A DNA stretch of 64,000 nt from Siphlonurus alternatus (Eukaryota > Arthropoda > Insecta > Ephemeroptera > Siphlonuridae). Numbering within the stretch: position 1 is the first letter of the stretch; each line of letters begins with the position of its first letter. A program made the translations under genes and the position numbers. The stretch is from the NCBI GenBank assembly GCA_949825025.1, contig OX463780.1:26316118-26380117 (forward strand), given 5' to 3'. This document shows positions 1 through 13,035 of the stretch, piece by piece. Under the pieces are notes generated by a model. That model saw only the letters and a program-made list of their open reading frames with translations. It ran no database searches and had not been told where the DNA came from.

Positions 1-132
1 ACGTCACTGGGAGAAAATATCATCATGTCTGACTTCAAAGAAAGCCATCCTTTCCAATTCTGTAATCTTGCATGGAAGGCAAGCTGGCCGTGGCAATATC
101 ATGCCAAACGGTCTGTGGCAGCCACTATGTAA
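1..132 (+). CDS. Possible terminal exon at the window edge, 43 codons
   Basis: The frame is open from base 1 to a TAA at 130-132, with an ATG at 25 (MSDFKESHPFQF...). Base composition is clearly less AT-rich than the following 700 bp. No family is recognised and the left side is cut by the window. It could equally be a conserved non-coding block. Confidence 0.2.
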   Translation, partial: TSLGENIIMSDFKESHPFQFCNLAWKASWPWQYHAKRSVAATM

Positions 133-2340
133 TTTAACTTATTGTCTTTGCTAGAGGAGAAAAATACAATATTGTCTGATTAAATGACTTCAAAATTACT
201 GTTTTTATACCACTAGCACTACCATTATTTATAAAATGGATACATAAAATATAATTACATTTGCGTGGGCTCTTGAAAATTTGAACCACATTTTTGTAAA
301 CTCTAATTATTTTAAGTATTTTATTATCTACCATAACAATAATTCTTCATTTCCGCATACAAGTATATTATTTTTTACTGTATATATAAATATTTGGAGT
401 AATATTTTTATAAGTTTTCTTTTCTATTTAAGGATGCATGTGCTTGATTTTAATAAATTTACCGATCTAAATATTTGTCCTAATTTAAGTAAAATTATAA
501 TATAAAGATATTTGCGGGAGAAATTCTTGCATATTTATGTAATATTATGGAGAATAATCCCATACTTTATCCCGGCAGGGACTTCTTGTTTTTTTACTTC
601 TGCACAAAGCAAATCTTGTATATAATTATAATATTATTTGCTCATTATTTGTGACAATAGAATAAATGCATTTAGGATATTAAAAAACTTTCATTATACT
701 GACATGCCATGTGTCTGGAAAAAGGTCTCAAATCTATTGGTAATATATTTCTAAATCAATTTATACAACAGTGACTGCAATTTGATGCTTTCATGAAATA
801 TTTACTAATGGACTTAAGGCTTTTTCCGCTAACCCGCGTTAATATAATATTCCAATAATTAATAGCTGCACTTTTATACATTTCAAATTTATTTGACATT
901 CCCTCCGGAAGTAGCCGGAAGTATGTATATAGCTATTCTAATGAATAAATTTTGGAAACTTTGCAGCGCTATAGGGATTTGCAATACAGCAATATTTATA
1001 TAATATATATAAGTATAATACTGACCTAATGTGTGAAATTGCAACGTTTAACGTTGAAGTATACTTTATAATAATTGTTGAGCCAGAAGCACTTCACTGG
1101 AATATCATATACAATAAATTTGATCATCTACCTTAGCAAACTTATAAAGGTCAGTCCATGCAACATTTTTTATTTAATAATACATGTGAGTAGAATTTAA
1201 CCAATTATTTGTCTAAAAAATGTGCTTGCTATAAAAATTGTGAGGGTAAAAAACTCTCCGATGTCTCCCCTCTTGTATTTTTTTGTTTGCTCCACGTCTC
1301 TGCTATAATGTCTTCCTTCCGACTCGAAATTCGCTTCGATTTGTCGTTGGATCAGATCAAATCAATTCAATGTAACTTCCTGTATCATTCCCTCCCTTCT
1401 CGTGTCGTTCAAATCAGCTGACTCCTGACTATACTTGTATTTAGCATTCAAAACATAAAATTATTCACACTACATCATGAATAGAATTTATGATTTATGC
1501 ACTGAGAAAAATAGTTAAAGAGTAACTTTTGAAATCAAAAGTTTAACACTGGTGGATCTATGCCAGCCCCAAATTCTTTTAAAAGTTAAGTACTCGAGTA
1601 CATTGAAATGTACTTTGTATAATATATCAGAAAGTAAAGAGTCAGAAGATAAAATGCTAGCGACTGCGGTGTAGTATTGTATGAGCTGCAATGCCTAGAA
1701 TGTCACTGTTTTAAATATAAAATTCTAAGTAGTAACTCCTTAAAATTGTAAGCAGTGGGCTCTCTATGGCTTTATGTCACAAGTGCTACTTTGTTAAGCT
1801 GTAAACTCTTTAGGTTTTTAAGCGTAATAACATTACTTTATAAGTAGAATACTACTTTACTTTTTATTGAATGTACTTTTTATTTTTAAGTACATAATGG
1901 GTAAGATTCAATGTATCAAACCATTATTTTTCAAGAAATATCTACATTACTTATTATAGAGTAAACTATATTATTTTATCTACTTAAGCAATAGAAAGCT
2001 ACCTGTTAATCTTTTTGCTTTCAAATGCATGCAATAACTTAACATGTTAAATATTTACTATTTGCATGGCAAATGTGTAGCAACTTAAATCATAAATGAA
2101 TATATTGTTCAGTTGGATTCATTCATCGACTAACATGAAGTAAAAGCATTAAAGTACTGTTTCAAGTAAACTTCAATGCTTTTGCTTTGTGTCAGTATAT
2201 AAATTGATCCAACTCCACATTGCTACAAAAAAAGTCACAGTTACAACAGATTTGGAATCGTTATTTTAAAAATAGTAAATATAAATAAAGACATAAAAAT
2301 AATAACTACATACTACATCATAACTTAATCAATGAAAAAA
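133..2340. other. AT-rich stretch without recognised features
   Basis: The only notable items are a pair of ETS-type sites (CCTCCGGAAGTAGCCGGAAG, about 901-920) and a pyrimidine-rich stretch at 1255-1430 with a 70-codon frame of no convincing coding character. Confidence 0.5.
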
Positions 2341-2362
2341 TGAATATGATTACAATATACAA

Positions 2363-2368
2363 TTTATT
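2363..2368 (-). terminator. Polyadenylation signal for the small gene
   Basis: AATAAA on the minus strand, 130 bp after the stop codon at 2498, in otherwise featureless AT-rich sequence. Confidence 0.35.
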
Positions 2369-2497
2369 GAAATAAATGGACATATAGAAATAGCATACAT
2401 AATAAACCTTGCTTATTTAACATAACATCAGAGCAGCGTATTATATGATGTTGCATGATGTGTTGAAATTACAATTTAATAACTATGAAAACATTAT

Positions 2498-3033
2498 CTA
2501 CACGGAACTTCTATTCTGCAGACGCTGCAGCTCAGTGCACAGGTTTCCTGGAACCTGAAAGTAACATTAAAATCATGCTTTAAAACATTGTCATAGCAAT
2601 TTCATTCCTATTAAAAATATGGGGCGTGAAAAATTATGGACATACGTTGCTGCTTCACAAATATTTTTTTTAATGCCGTTGTTTAAAAGTTTTCCTGTAT
2701 ATAAAACTTTTGTTATGACGAATAAAAAAAAAGGCACATTTTAATTTTCAGTGAATAAAATTATTTGAAAATTTTAAATAATATTCAATAAGTTCAATAT
2801 TTTCATGGAAATTTCCCCACGCCCCAAACATTTTTTTTTTTTTTTTTTTTGCCCATGTAACATTAATCACTAATCAGATTTGCAGATTTGTCCATAGGAC
2901 CCAAGTTGACTTTGCCCATGACCAGGGAGGGGGGGGTATTTTTTTTTTTCACTTTACCAAAAGTTTGTCGTCCTGAATCGAGATAGTAAAAAAAAAAAAT
3001 TTGAGGAGGGGTGGGAAAAATTTCCCCCCACCC

Positions 3034-3070
<37 letters not shown>

Positions 3071-3502
3071 CCCACGGAACAATAATCTCTAATCAGATTT
3101 GCAGATATGCCCATAGGACCGAAGTTGACTTTGCCCATGACCCGGGAGGGGAGGGGGGTATTTTTTTTCACTTCACCGTCCCTTCGTCGTCCACAATCAA
3201 GATAGTGAAAAAAAAATATTTTTTTGGGGGGTTGGGGAAATTGGGGGGGGGGGTCACCCTTCCCGGATTTTATTTTGCCCATGCGAACCGAATCACCGAT
3301 CAGATTTGCAAAGTTGCCCATAGGGCCGAAGTTGGGTTTGCCCACATATGTAGTATGTAGTGGCAACTGTAGTAACGTGGAAATTAAAACAAAAATAATA
3401 CTTAACAACTATGAAACAAAACTTTTAAAAAGGGTTTGATTCCGATGTTAGCATACTTACAGTTTTATCATCAGATGATCCCCTCCGGGAGTTGGATGCC
3501 AT
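2498..3502 (-). CDS. Candidate 32-residue protein in two exons
   Basis: Exon A (coding 3502-3461) has a possible acceptor after a T-tract (AG at 3509-3508) and ends at a perfect donor, ACT|GTAAGT. It encodes MASNSRRGSSDDKT. Exon B starts after an acceptor, TGTTACTTTCAG (exon from 2554), and runs 18 codons, VPGNLCTELQRLQNRSSV, to TAG at 2500-2498. The junction is phase 0. The exons are clearly GC-richer than their surroundings. A minus-strand AATAAA at 2368-2363 would end the transcript, and an NRF1-like/initiator promoter lies just upstream at 3720-3763. I do not recognise the product; it is hydrophilic with no signal peptide or membrane segment. It could instead be a non-coding RNA with a chance ORF, or the short form of a longer gene. 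Confidence 0.45.
2851..3350. repeat. Tandem repeat, period about 207-219 bp, 2.3 copies
   Basis: Copies start at 2851, 3070 and 3277 with GCCCA(T/C)G..., each containing AATCAGATTTGCA, CCATAGG(A/G)CC and AAGTTG(A/G)(C/G)TTTGCCCA. The first two also carry a GGGAGGGG-run, T-runs and TCGTCGTCC. The third is cut short after about 70 bp. Long T and G runs separate the conserved blocks. Open frames here, rich in Lys/Phe/Pro runs, are artefacts of these homopolymers. Confidence 0.75.
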
Positions 3503-3654
3503 GCTGTCTTCGGTAAAAAAAAAATTGAACTTTCAAACACATTATTTTAATGAAAATATGACATAAATCACTAAACTTTATGACACAACAGATAAATAAT
3601 TAATGGATTTAACTAAAAATCTTTAGTTCAAAAAGATAGTACTAAAGATGACGT

Positions 3655-3770
3655 CGATGTTTGTAGATAACTTGTCGAATATAAATGGCCGCAAACACGG
3701 CAAGCAAAGATAGATGAACGACTGACCAACTGTCATCGCTGTGCGCATGTGGTGCGCATGCGCTTGGTAA
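3655..3770 (-). promoter_or_regulatory. NRF1/initiator-type promoter, possibly bidirectional
   Basis: A perfect NRF1-type palindrome TGCGCATGCGC (3753-3763), with a second partial copy at 3741-3749, lies about 30 bp upstream (minus direction) of an arthropod-style initiator TCAGTC (3725-3720). A YY1-like ATGGCCGC lies at about 3687. On the plus strand a splice donor (TTG|GTAAGT, about 3767) directly follows the NRF1 site, so a divergent plus-strand transcript is possible. Such promoters typically serve housekeeping genes. Confidence 0.45.
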
Positions 3771-4526
3771 GTAAGAATTCCGTAACTTTAAATATTATGT
3801 TGTACTCTTTAACTTTTTAAGCATTATACGACTTGATATTTTATGGCGTTATGAAGTAACTTTTACTTATTTGATTCTAATGTTTTTTAATGTTAAAAGC
3901 TATGAAGCAAAGAGAGTAAGAAACTGTTTAAAAGTTCAAACTGTAAAATGCTATACATCGAGCGCTGTAAGTTAAAAAACAAACAAGAGCAACACATATA
4001 ATGTTAAATACAAAATTATTAGATATTGTAGTATCATTTAGGTCGATACTTTATTATATACTTACATTTATTGAATTTAAATTATTTAACTTAAGTCTCC
4101 AGATTATGTATTTTATAACTAACTAATAACAGAGTTCAGTCTTAAAGCATTATGTACTTGTTGCATTAAAATTTCTTTAATGTTTTAAAACTTTATAAGT
4201 TTAACCTTTCACCGACCTAAGCAGCGAAAAAGCAGCAAAACTTTAAAATTTTATGTAGAAGACGGTTGCATTTTAAAAATAATTGCTTTGATTATATACC
4301 AAAGTAATTTGAAGCTTTATTTTTTTCCTCAGTGTGGGACTTATTCATTTAAATATATAATATAAATAATAATCATAGAACATCATATACAGTATATAAT
4401 ACATCCGGGTGATACAGCAGCTCTTTGCAACAAGGAAGTTTACGAAACCACGTACAATTTAGAACTTTATATTTATTACATGATATAATATAAAATTATA
4501 TCTTCAAAAATAGCACAGGCTTTCTG

Positions 4527-4859
4527 AATAGAGTACCGACCTCAAAAAAAAAATGTTACAGAAATGAATACAGGGTGTAAAGTTGTGCCAGTCTGAGTTT
4601 TTTCATATTTTTTAGAGTCCGGGAACTTATTTAAAAAAATATTGAAATTCAATTTTATGACGTCACGAGGTGGAATTCCGTAAAAAAAGAATAAAACTTG
4701 TCTCCTTGGGACGTCATAAAATGGACTTTCAATATATTTTTAAAAATAGATTCCAGTCTCTAGAAAAATTGAAAAAAAATCAGAGTGCATAACTTTGCAC
4801 CCTCTATCAGCTCTATCCATGATTTCTTCAATAAAAAAATTGGAGGTCGGTATTCCATT
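4527..4859. mobile_element. Fold-back MITE (family 4)
   Basis: A 333-bp imperfect inverted repeat with termini AATAGAGTACCGACCTC / GAGGTCGGTATTCCATT. The arms include GGGTGTAAAGTTGTGC and its counterpart, and the centre is TTATGACGTCACGAGG...TTGGGACGTCATAAA. Arms have diverged by perhaps 15-20%, so it is older than the other families. Confidence 0.7.
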
Positions 4860-7800
4860 ATATTTAATATACAATCACCAATAAATATTCCAAAGTATAT
4901 CAAAGCTGAGGTTGCAAGGTGTACTTTTTAAAGTGCATTTTTTTTTAACTAAAACAACATAATTCATACATATATAACATTCAATTTTCTTTAAATCTGT
5001 TAATTTGAAAGCTCATGATTTTATGTTTTGAAATTGAAATACAAATATATGATTAAGTTCAGCGTGCAGTGATGTTATTAATTTGATCATCAATTGGAAA
5101 CTTGCATGCATTTCTTTTACGAAATAAAAGACAACAATTACGGTTGTTATAATTATTAAATTTATTTAATATATAAATGTACAAAGTTATTATAATTCAA
5201 TAATAGGATATGTAATATAGTTAAATACGTTGCAAGAAAAAAATCAGCAAAATAATTCATTATATGAATGACTGCATGGTTAAATTGCATCAATTATAAT
5301 ATTCTCCAAACAACCGCGTGGTCATAAAAATAAATAAGTTTGATTTATATTTATTTTAAACTGAATTGTACACGTTTTAGTAAAAATTATTATATTGCAA
5401 AGTTGTAGAAAATAATTTAATAAAACCATTATAAAATGAATAAAAATTTTAAGAGCTTTTTTATATTATTGAATATATAATATAACAATTGTTGTACTTT
5501 AAAATTAAAACAAAAAAACAGATAAAATTTTTAAAGGAATAAATTTTCTCGTTTTATTTTAGTGTTTGCATATTAAGTACCGTTCGTATATAACTGTATA
5601 TATATAAAAAAATCTATTGTTAAAATTTTTATAATTGTATTTGCACATTTTTAAATATATAACCATGCAAATTATTTCCCCTTTTAGTACAGCACACTCT
5701 TTGCAAATTGAAACAGGTCTGTATATAAAATATTATATCACGTGGACAACTTTTATATTAATGTTATATATTTTTTTACGTTAACGACTAACAGTAATGC
5801 TCCTCCTCAAAAACAACAAAGCGTTTTATTGAATTATCTCTGACATTTTTTTTTACAGGAACTTTCGAGTGATGCGTAAATTTTTTGTAAAATAAAATTG
5901 GTCAACAGGAACTGTTTTTAATTTGATTATATATATTTCTTACGCATGTAAAATTGAACACTATACGCCTACACAATATAACCGTAATATTAATGGAGGG
6001 TTTTGAGGCGTAACAATATATCCTTGCATAATTCTCTCCATAACAATATATATATTTATGATTTCATGTAACTGTTGATAAAATGCAAAAAAATATTTAT
6101 AATAAACAAAAAAATTATACAGTTTGTTTTATTGTTAACTGCGTTGATTTTTCTATGTATGATCTCAATTGTTAGTTGATTGAGAGCTCGGAATCAGCCC
6201 TCTTAAGAAGTGGATCTATCTAATTAGTATTGAGAAAACTGAGGTAATAGAAGTTAAACATAGGCCTTATGGACGGAAAGTGGAAATGGAGCTATTGTGA
6301 GAAAACCTCCCCCTTGAATTAAAACATTATATATTTATAATTAAGTGATTAAGTTTTAGAGCATTCTCGAAATTTTAAAATTTATTTCATTTGATTCTGC
6401 CTCACCAGAAATTTCCTTTGTATTGAATCCGAAATAACTAAGGTCAATAATTTTTTTAGAGGTATACATAATATATAGGTAGCCACTTTGTTTCAATTTG
6501 TCTTCTTTTATATTATGGCTTAGCAGCATCACCAATGTGAGTTTGTTACATATTTTATCAAATAACTATATTATATATTACAACCTCGATATCAATTCAA
6601 ATTAACATATATAAAAAAATATTATATTCATTGCACTTACATCACTATACATGGACATTGATTGAAAATAAAAATTTATCAGCAATACAGTTTGATTAAA
6701 ATATAAAATATAATGACAATATTTTCTAAATAAGTGCAAACAAGTGATGACGAATAACTTTAACTGGCATGTGTATATGAAAGACCAAATTTTCTCTATA
6801 TTTAATAAAACAGTTTGAAGTACAATGAATGAAATTATTTTAAGTTATTTTGTATAGATGAACGTATCTTCTATGGTCTTTGTATGCACACTATTTATTT
6901 GAAACCACCCGAGGACGAGGTACAAGCTGCATGCAGTTGGGATTCTCAAAGTCACGCTCGAGACGACGTCTTCATCGCAGGGGGAAAGTCGCTCTACACC
7001 CTTCGCACACTTCTCAGGACACACATGATATTATTGCATCTTACATAACAGAGGGGCTTGAGGTGAAAGCTTCAAATCTCTTCCCATATATACACTCAAT
7101 TGATCGATGATCACATAACAAGTGTTACTGCATCTTTGTATTAAAGTGATGTTATTTCAAGATAGATTTATAAAAATAAGAACTTTTATTTGTATCAAAA
7201 TTAATATGTATACGACTGAAAGTATAAAAAGAAGATCTAAATTCACTAATTCAGCAATGTTATAGCAATATAATGTATTATATATCCAAAAACTAGACTT
7301 GTCTGTATGTATACAATATTATACATGCACAAATCAAAATCATATAATATAATATATATCCTTTGAATAAATTTATGTGGAAATAGAAACGCATTCTCGG
7401 AATGAAGAGAAGTGGCTTTCAATTTATTTAAAACTAATTAGCAATTAAGTGTAAAAGAATAAAAAATTAATGTTGATTTTATAATTATGAACGCAAAAGA
7501 GGTATTTATAACAATGTAATAATTTTCACATAAAATGCATAATTAACTCGTTATGAAAATGCAAAAAATTGATTTTTGTTACTGCTCAAATTTGAATTGT
7601 TCATTCCCCCCCCCCCCCGAGATGAAGGGAATTTATTTGTAAAAAAGAATTATTTGACAAGAAATTCATTTTACAAAATAGTTTTATCTTTGTGAAAATA
7701 TTTTTTTAAATAGTTTTGTACGTTTAGAAATGTTAACACTTTATTAAATCCAACTTTATACAGTGTTATACAGTAAAACCTGTACATAATTTACTTTATA

Positions 7801-9059
7801 ATATACTGCAATAAAATTTTCACTAACTCAGCATAAAGCACAAAAGAATACATTATATTCATATAACTATTAATCACTAGAAGCCAACGTGCGCAAGGGT
7901 CATGCAAAATGTACTTTTATGCATGCACAATTACAATGAGTTTACAATTTTTTTTTATTACAATGAAGATAAAAAAAATATGAAATATTAATAATCCCTT
8001 AGCCATTCATGTGATTAATATTTCATTTTTCCAAGTAGCTTAGGATTTAGTCCCATAGATGAATCAGCTTATTTGTATTGAAAAGAAATATATTTTTATG
8101 AAGGAATTTCTAATGCTTCTCATTTAAATATTTTCAACTCTTGTAAAAATTTTAGTTGAAAAGAAATTAAATTTGTAATTGAAATTATTTTTGCTATGTC
8201 ATGAAATACATACAATAAAAATTAAGTTGCAAGTAAATCGTGGATGATGACATTACTTTGGAATTATTGTTGCTTATAAATTTGTGTGTACATGGTATCA
8301 CATGCATCACGATGCACGTACATTAGAAAGCATAAAAAGAGTTTTATATAAGTGTACATTCCTTTGGATTATATATTCATTTACTTTTGTATGCATGACT
8401 ATTTTTTACTGTCGTGAAAATTATTAATGAAAGAAAGAGGTAGAAAGGGATCAAAATTTAAATATCATACAGTTATTGTATTTTATAAAGAATTTTAATA
8501 GTAGATATAGACTAATATAGTATTGTACTCATTTTATATAATACAGTAAGAAGTTGTAAGAACATTGTTATTAATATCTTCAAATTTCAATAATATGTTC
8601 ATCAGAATTAGAATTATTTTTCTAATAAATCAAATTATTAAAACGTAACCCAACAATACATGAATATAATAAAGAAATTAATCCAATAAATTTGAAAAAA
8701 AAAAGTACTGTGATTTTTTTTCTTCAATATCTCAATGCTAAATAAACAAAGAAAGAAAATCGTTTTTATGTGAAGACGGGATTTAGGATCACTCTTTCAT
8801 CCAACCTAACAGATGTTTGTGTTCTTCTAATTATGTTAATTTTAATTAATATTAAGTTTTATATGTTATGTAATTTCTCTGACAAAATATGAACTTAAAT
8901 CTATAAAAAATATGCTGTAAAGGCAATGGTCGAAAAATATGAGTTACTAAATTTATCCGAACAGCTTAGGTTATATTATTATAAATGTAACATTTTTGTT
9001 CATTTCTTAATTGCATATTAATAATAATTCATATATAAATATTAACAATAGAGCCAAAA
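4860..9059. other. AT-rich stretch, mostly empty
   Basis: Apart from the decayed element at 6157-6450, the only compositional island is 6895-7045 (GACGACGTCTTCATCGCAGG), which crosses a 76-codon basic frame lacking splice sites. A C-run lies at about 7606-7618. Confidence 0.4.
6157..6450. mobile_element. Decayed relative of the family 5 element
   Basis: Shares long blocks in the same order with 26251-26582, including AAAACTGAGGTA, GGCCTTATGGA, GGAAATGGAGCT, TTGTAAGAAAACT-like and TTTTAAAATTTATTTCATT. The termini have degenerated and no TTAA flanks remain. Confidence 0.6.
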
Positions 9060-9250
9060 TTGGCGTTGATCAAGGTTTGAACCAAGAACTGTTTACTGCA
9101 TGGGCAGTAGATATACAACTTCATTGAGTTTAAACTACTCAGATAATTCTTATGCTGAGATTGTTCAAATCCATGGAGAGAACTATAACATAACATGCCA
9201 CAGTAACTCAGCCATTCATTCGGACTATTACTATTCATTAATATTATATT
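9060..9250 (-). mobile_element. Possible tRNA-derived SINE or tRNA pseudogene
   Basis: On the minus strand an A box-like TAAACTCAATG is followed about 45 bp later by a B box-like GGTTCAAACC, with an anticodon-stem-like TACTG...CAGTA between them. The arms do not fold into a full cloverleaf, so it is not an active tRNA gene. Confidence 0.35.
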
Positions 9251-10194
9251 TATGTTATTATAAGTATAGTTTTAAGTTTGCACATTAGTTTTTTAAATGA
9301 AGATAATCTATTCTATATAAAATATAGTGATTTAATTATGTATAATTAATGACTATATAATATTTAACCCAGCTCATAAGTTCTTAACTATATAATATAT
9401 ATGTATTATTGTCATGAGTCATGAGAAAAACTTTCATACAAACTAAGCATAAATTTTACAATATAAAGTAATCGAACAGTAAAAGTACATACCATAATAA
9501 ATATTAAAATTTTCCTGTAAAAGATACATTGGTATTATTTTCCACCTCATAAACTCGAATCACATTTAATGTTATTATTACAATGTCTATAATTTCATTT
9601 TTATGGCTCTGCAAACAAAGTACTGTAACACTAAAATAACTGATTCCTCCCCATACCAACTTATAGTTTATTCTATATACGATTTTTCCATTATTTCTTC
9701 ACTTACATTATTTCTCCGTCTATCATTTTATATAAGAGATAAAAAAAAAAAGAGAGAGACACACATAAGAAGCTCAGAAATATTTTTCTCTATTGTTGTG
9801 AAGTTTTACCATTGTTATGGCAATAATAAAACTTTTCTGAGGGCAAAGTTGTGTTCGCTTCAATAACTCCATTATTGCTTCGGTCAACGCTAGCATTGTT
9901 ACACAGTTTATACGCGAACTCTAGCTGCTATTGTTGACTTGGTATTGTTACATTAGAGGACAATTCAGATATCCATTGTTGTCGTAAAGTGCAAAGTATT
10001 AGGATTAAAGTTGACATAATATATAACAATTTTCACCCTCTATAATACGATTATCCTGTGATAGAATATACACAATATCTTTTTCAATTAGGAAATTTAA
10101 TTTTTGGAGAAATAAATCAATGTGCATCACAAAGTTGATAGTAAACTAATTTATTAAAAGATTGCAGTTTTAAATTAGGTAACAATTAACAATC

Positions 10195-10216
10195 AGAGAG
10201 AGAGAGAGAGAGAGAG
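10195..10216. repeat. (GA)n microsatellite
   Basis: Eleven GA units. Confidence 0.9.
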
Positions 10217-11135
10217 GCAGCTAATAATTGTAGTTCCATGCACAAAAGCCATTTACTCTACCAGATTTTCACCCTCAAATGCATAGAATAGGCAGTAGGG
10301 CTAACGATGAAATTTGTAGCTCTTTTGTGGTTTATCTTGACTAATGGGTGATTCATTTAGGAGATTGAATAGAGGGGGTAAATTATAGGATATATACCAT
10401 GTTGAGAATTAGCGGTCATTAACCAAGTATTCAGAATCCAGTGCAGTGTTTTACATACATAGTGTATAATATTACGTATAGAAATTATAGTAAACTGGTA
10501 CATTTATAAGTTGGGTGTGTTTACGCCCTTTTATACAGTACAATAAAGTCCTGTATTATTAATATTTATTTATTGTCATTTACTGTTAATTGTAGTGTTT
10601 ACAATCGAATCTATGCATTTTAGTATGATAATATTTTTGTATTGGTTATTTTATATTTAAATTTGGACTATATGCAAATATTATATAATCAACTTGATTT
10701 TGATTATTTTTTAAAGTAAAACTTTAATTTATAAAAATATTTCAATGATGCAAAAGTAAAATACAAAAATATCTACTTTTATTTCATGTTTATTTTAATT
10801 ATGAAGTATATAATTATCATTTCAAGGTACTAGTACAATAAAAAACAGATAAAACAGAACTGATAAAGTTATAAATAATTGTAATGTATAATAATTATAC
10901 AGGAAAGAAATTTTTGAGAGCACTTAAGTTATTATATTTCCATTGAGGTACTTTAAAAGATGTCAATTAAGTGTCTATTATATTTCAGTTTATAAAAAAA
11001 ACTTTAAATAGTATATAGAAACTAAAGAGACTTTTAAAAAAAGTCTTCCTGAAATTATTTTTAATCAAAGTCATGAAATTCGTATTGACAAGAACTAGAA
11101 AATAAAACATTAAATTCATTGCACATTTAGCTTCT

Positions 11136-11165
11136 TTGTAAGTGTTGGCATGCCAACACTTACAA
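11136..11165. repeat. 30-bp perfect palindrome
   Basis: TTGTAAGTGTTGGCA followed immediately by its exact reverse complement with no spacer. It could be a dimeric protein-binding site or a minimal transposon scar. Confidence 0.6.
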
Positions 11166-12884
11166 TGTAATCATCTTTTCTTTTCATCATCACCGTCGCT
11201 GGTCACTTTCTTTAATTCTGACCCCCTTCCCCCCACCCCTCTCACTCGATGGCCTGCCTGCATTGTTTACTGCGATCAAGTGATGCACAATTTTTAAAAT
11301 ACTGTAAACATAGTGTACTGACTTTGAGATGGAAGTTGAAAATGTCCTTAAATTCTCTTTTGAGACCATCATGGTACAGCGTTTCTTTTCATTCAACTGT
11401 TATCATTCTTATCAAATTTTCATTTGTGTGGCCACCAAGTAAGGATTTTGTCACTGATCTGCCATATCGTTTGTGACATATAGCACTTACATGAGTTGTA
11501 TACAGTATATGTATATATACACATATTCTCCATGCATTGAGGTACAATTATAACCATATGGGACAACGTGCATGAAGTACGCTTTGCACCTATCACTTTG
11601 TCTCACCATCTTTTTATGACTAACACTGTACATATAAATAATCAGAGTACATGCATGCATTCATCATCGTATGTAATTATTAAGAAGTATTGATCTGAAA
11701 TTACAGCAGCGTCAATGTAATTGTCAGCAGTAGTAAAGCTGATGGTTATTAATCCTGAGAGAGATGCTAGAGGGTTAAGGACCTCCCAGGTAGATCTTCT
11801 CTTTGATTGACGTGGAATAAATTAACAGAGCCAAACAAAATACGACGATAGATTGCATATAACAATACTCCTTTATATTCACATGCTACTGTTGCTTATT
11901 CAAAAGACTAGTTTATATACTGTAATTGTAATTACTTTATAGTTGTAACACACAAGTCCAATTTCATTTTTTTTTTATTTAAACTAACTTGTTAAAATAT
12001 TTCATTGTAATTTTTATATACCAGAATATTTTTCTACCTGAATATTTTTTTAATTGGAAAGTTAATTACTGTCAAATATATTTTAAAATTTGTATTAAAA
12101 GTAAATCAACTATATATTTTTTTTAAATGTGACCTCGTTTTTATTTGAATAAAAAAATGAAAAAAAAAATATTTTTATGGAATATTGAGCTTCATTTAAT
12201 TCATAGACCATAGACACAAAAAGGGGAGGATTTTTTTGTTAATTTGATCTGTATATTACACATGCAGTATAAAGATTATGGTGCAGGTAATGGTAGCCGT
12301 ATAATGAGAAATGAGAAATGTAGAAAAAAAAGCAAGTTTTCAAAGTCAAAGTGTCTTGCATGTTATAAATTGAGCTTTTTGAAAATAATGATTCGAAACT
12401 GTAAAAACTATAAAATTAATCCGTATCTCAAACGTTTGTAAATTAAATAGAAAGATTAAAAATAACATTAAAACTTCAATTTCAAAGACCACCCTGAATT
12501 CCTGATACTTCTCTTTTCAAAATAAATAGACGTGCAACAATATCGAGGGCTATCAATCATCACACGTTTGATAATTTACTGCAAAATTCCAACACTTTTC
12601 TGGTGTTCATAATAGCAACGTCTATAAAAAATTAATTATCTAACCCAACTATTTATTTCTTAACCATTAAAATTATATAAAACAAAATACATATAAATAA
12701 AAGTATATATTATATAAGATAATTAAAACTTTACTTCTTTCAACACAATAAAAAATTATAATATTTTTTTATAATTGTTATTATTTTTATTATTATTATT
12801 ATTCAGAACAACAACAACACGAGTGCTAATTAACTCAGGAAAGAAGTAATAGCCTCAAGTCGTTTTAATTTCAACTAAAAACGA

Positions 12885-13035
12885 ATTAGCTTCCTTCCTC
12901 CACCTCTAATATAAAGGTTGAAAGGCCGCTGGGCTCGCCGTGTAATTATGATCATCAGCGCACGGAGAACCGCCTCCCGCCGCTACTGTTCTAGCCCGCA
13001 GCTTTGCAGACCGAATTTATTATCTAACACGCTGT
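12885..13035. promoter_or_regulatory. GC-rich island with homeodomain-type motif, possible enhancer
   Basis: Contains GGCCGCTGGGCTCGCCGTG, then TAATTATGATCATCAGCG, then CGCCTCCCGCCGCTACTG, surrounded by DNA of over 75% AT. No open frame of note. The pattern resembles conserved non-coding elements, but conservation cannot be tested here. Confidence 0.3.

Larger units (their letters stand above)
9251..12884. other. AT-rich stretch, mostly empty
   Basis: Holds the (GA)n tract and the 30-bp palindrome. A somewhat balanced block at 11700-11830 (GATGCTAGAGGGTTAAGG) has no ORF. Confidence 0.4.

Noticed and set aside
2863..3408. 181-codon minus-strand frame with Lys and Phe runs
   Set aside because: It is created by T-runs and G-runs of the tandem repeat at 2851-3350; no domain or splice logic.
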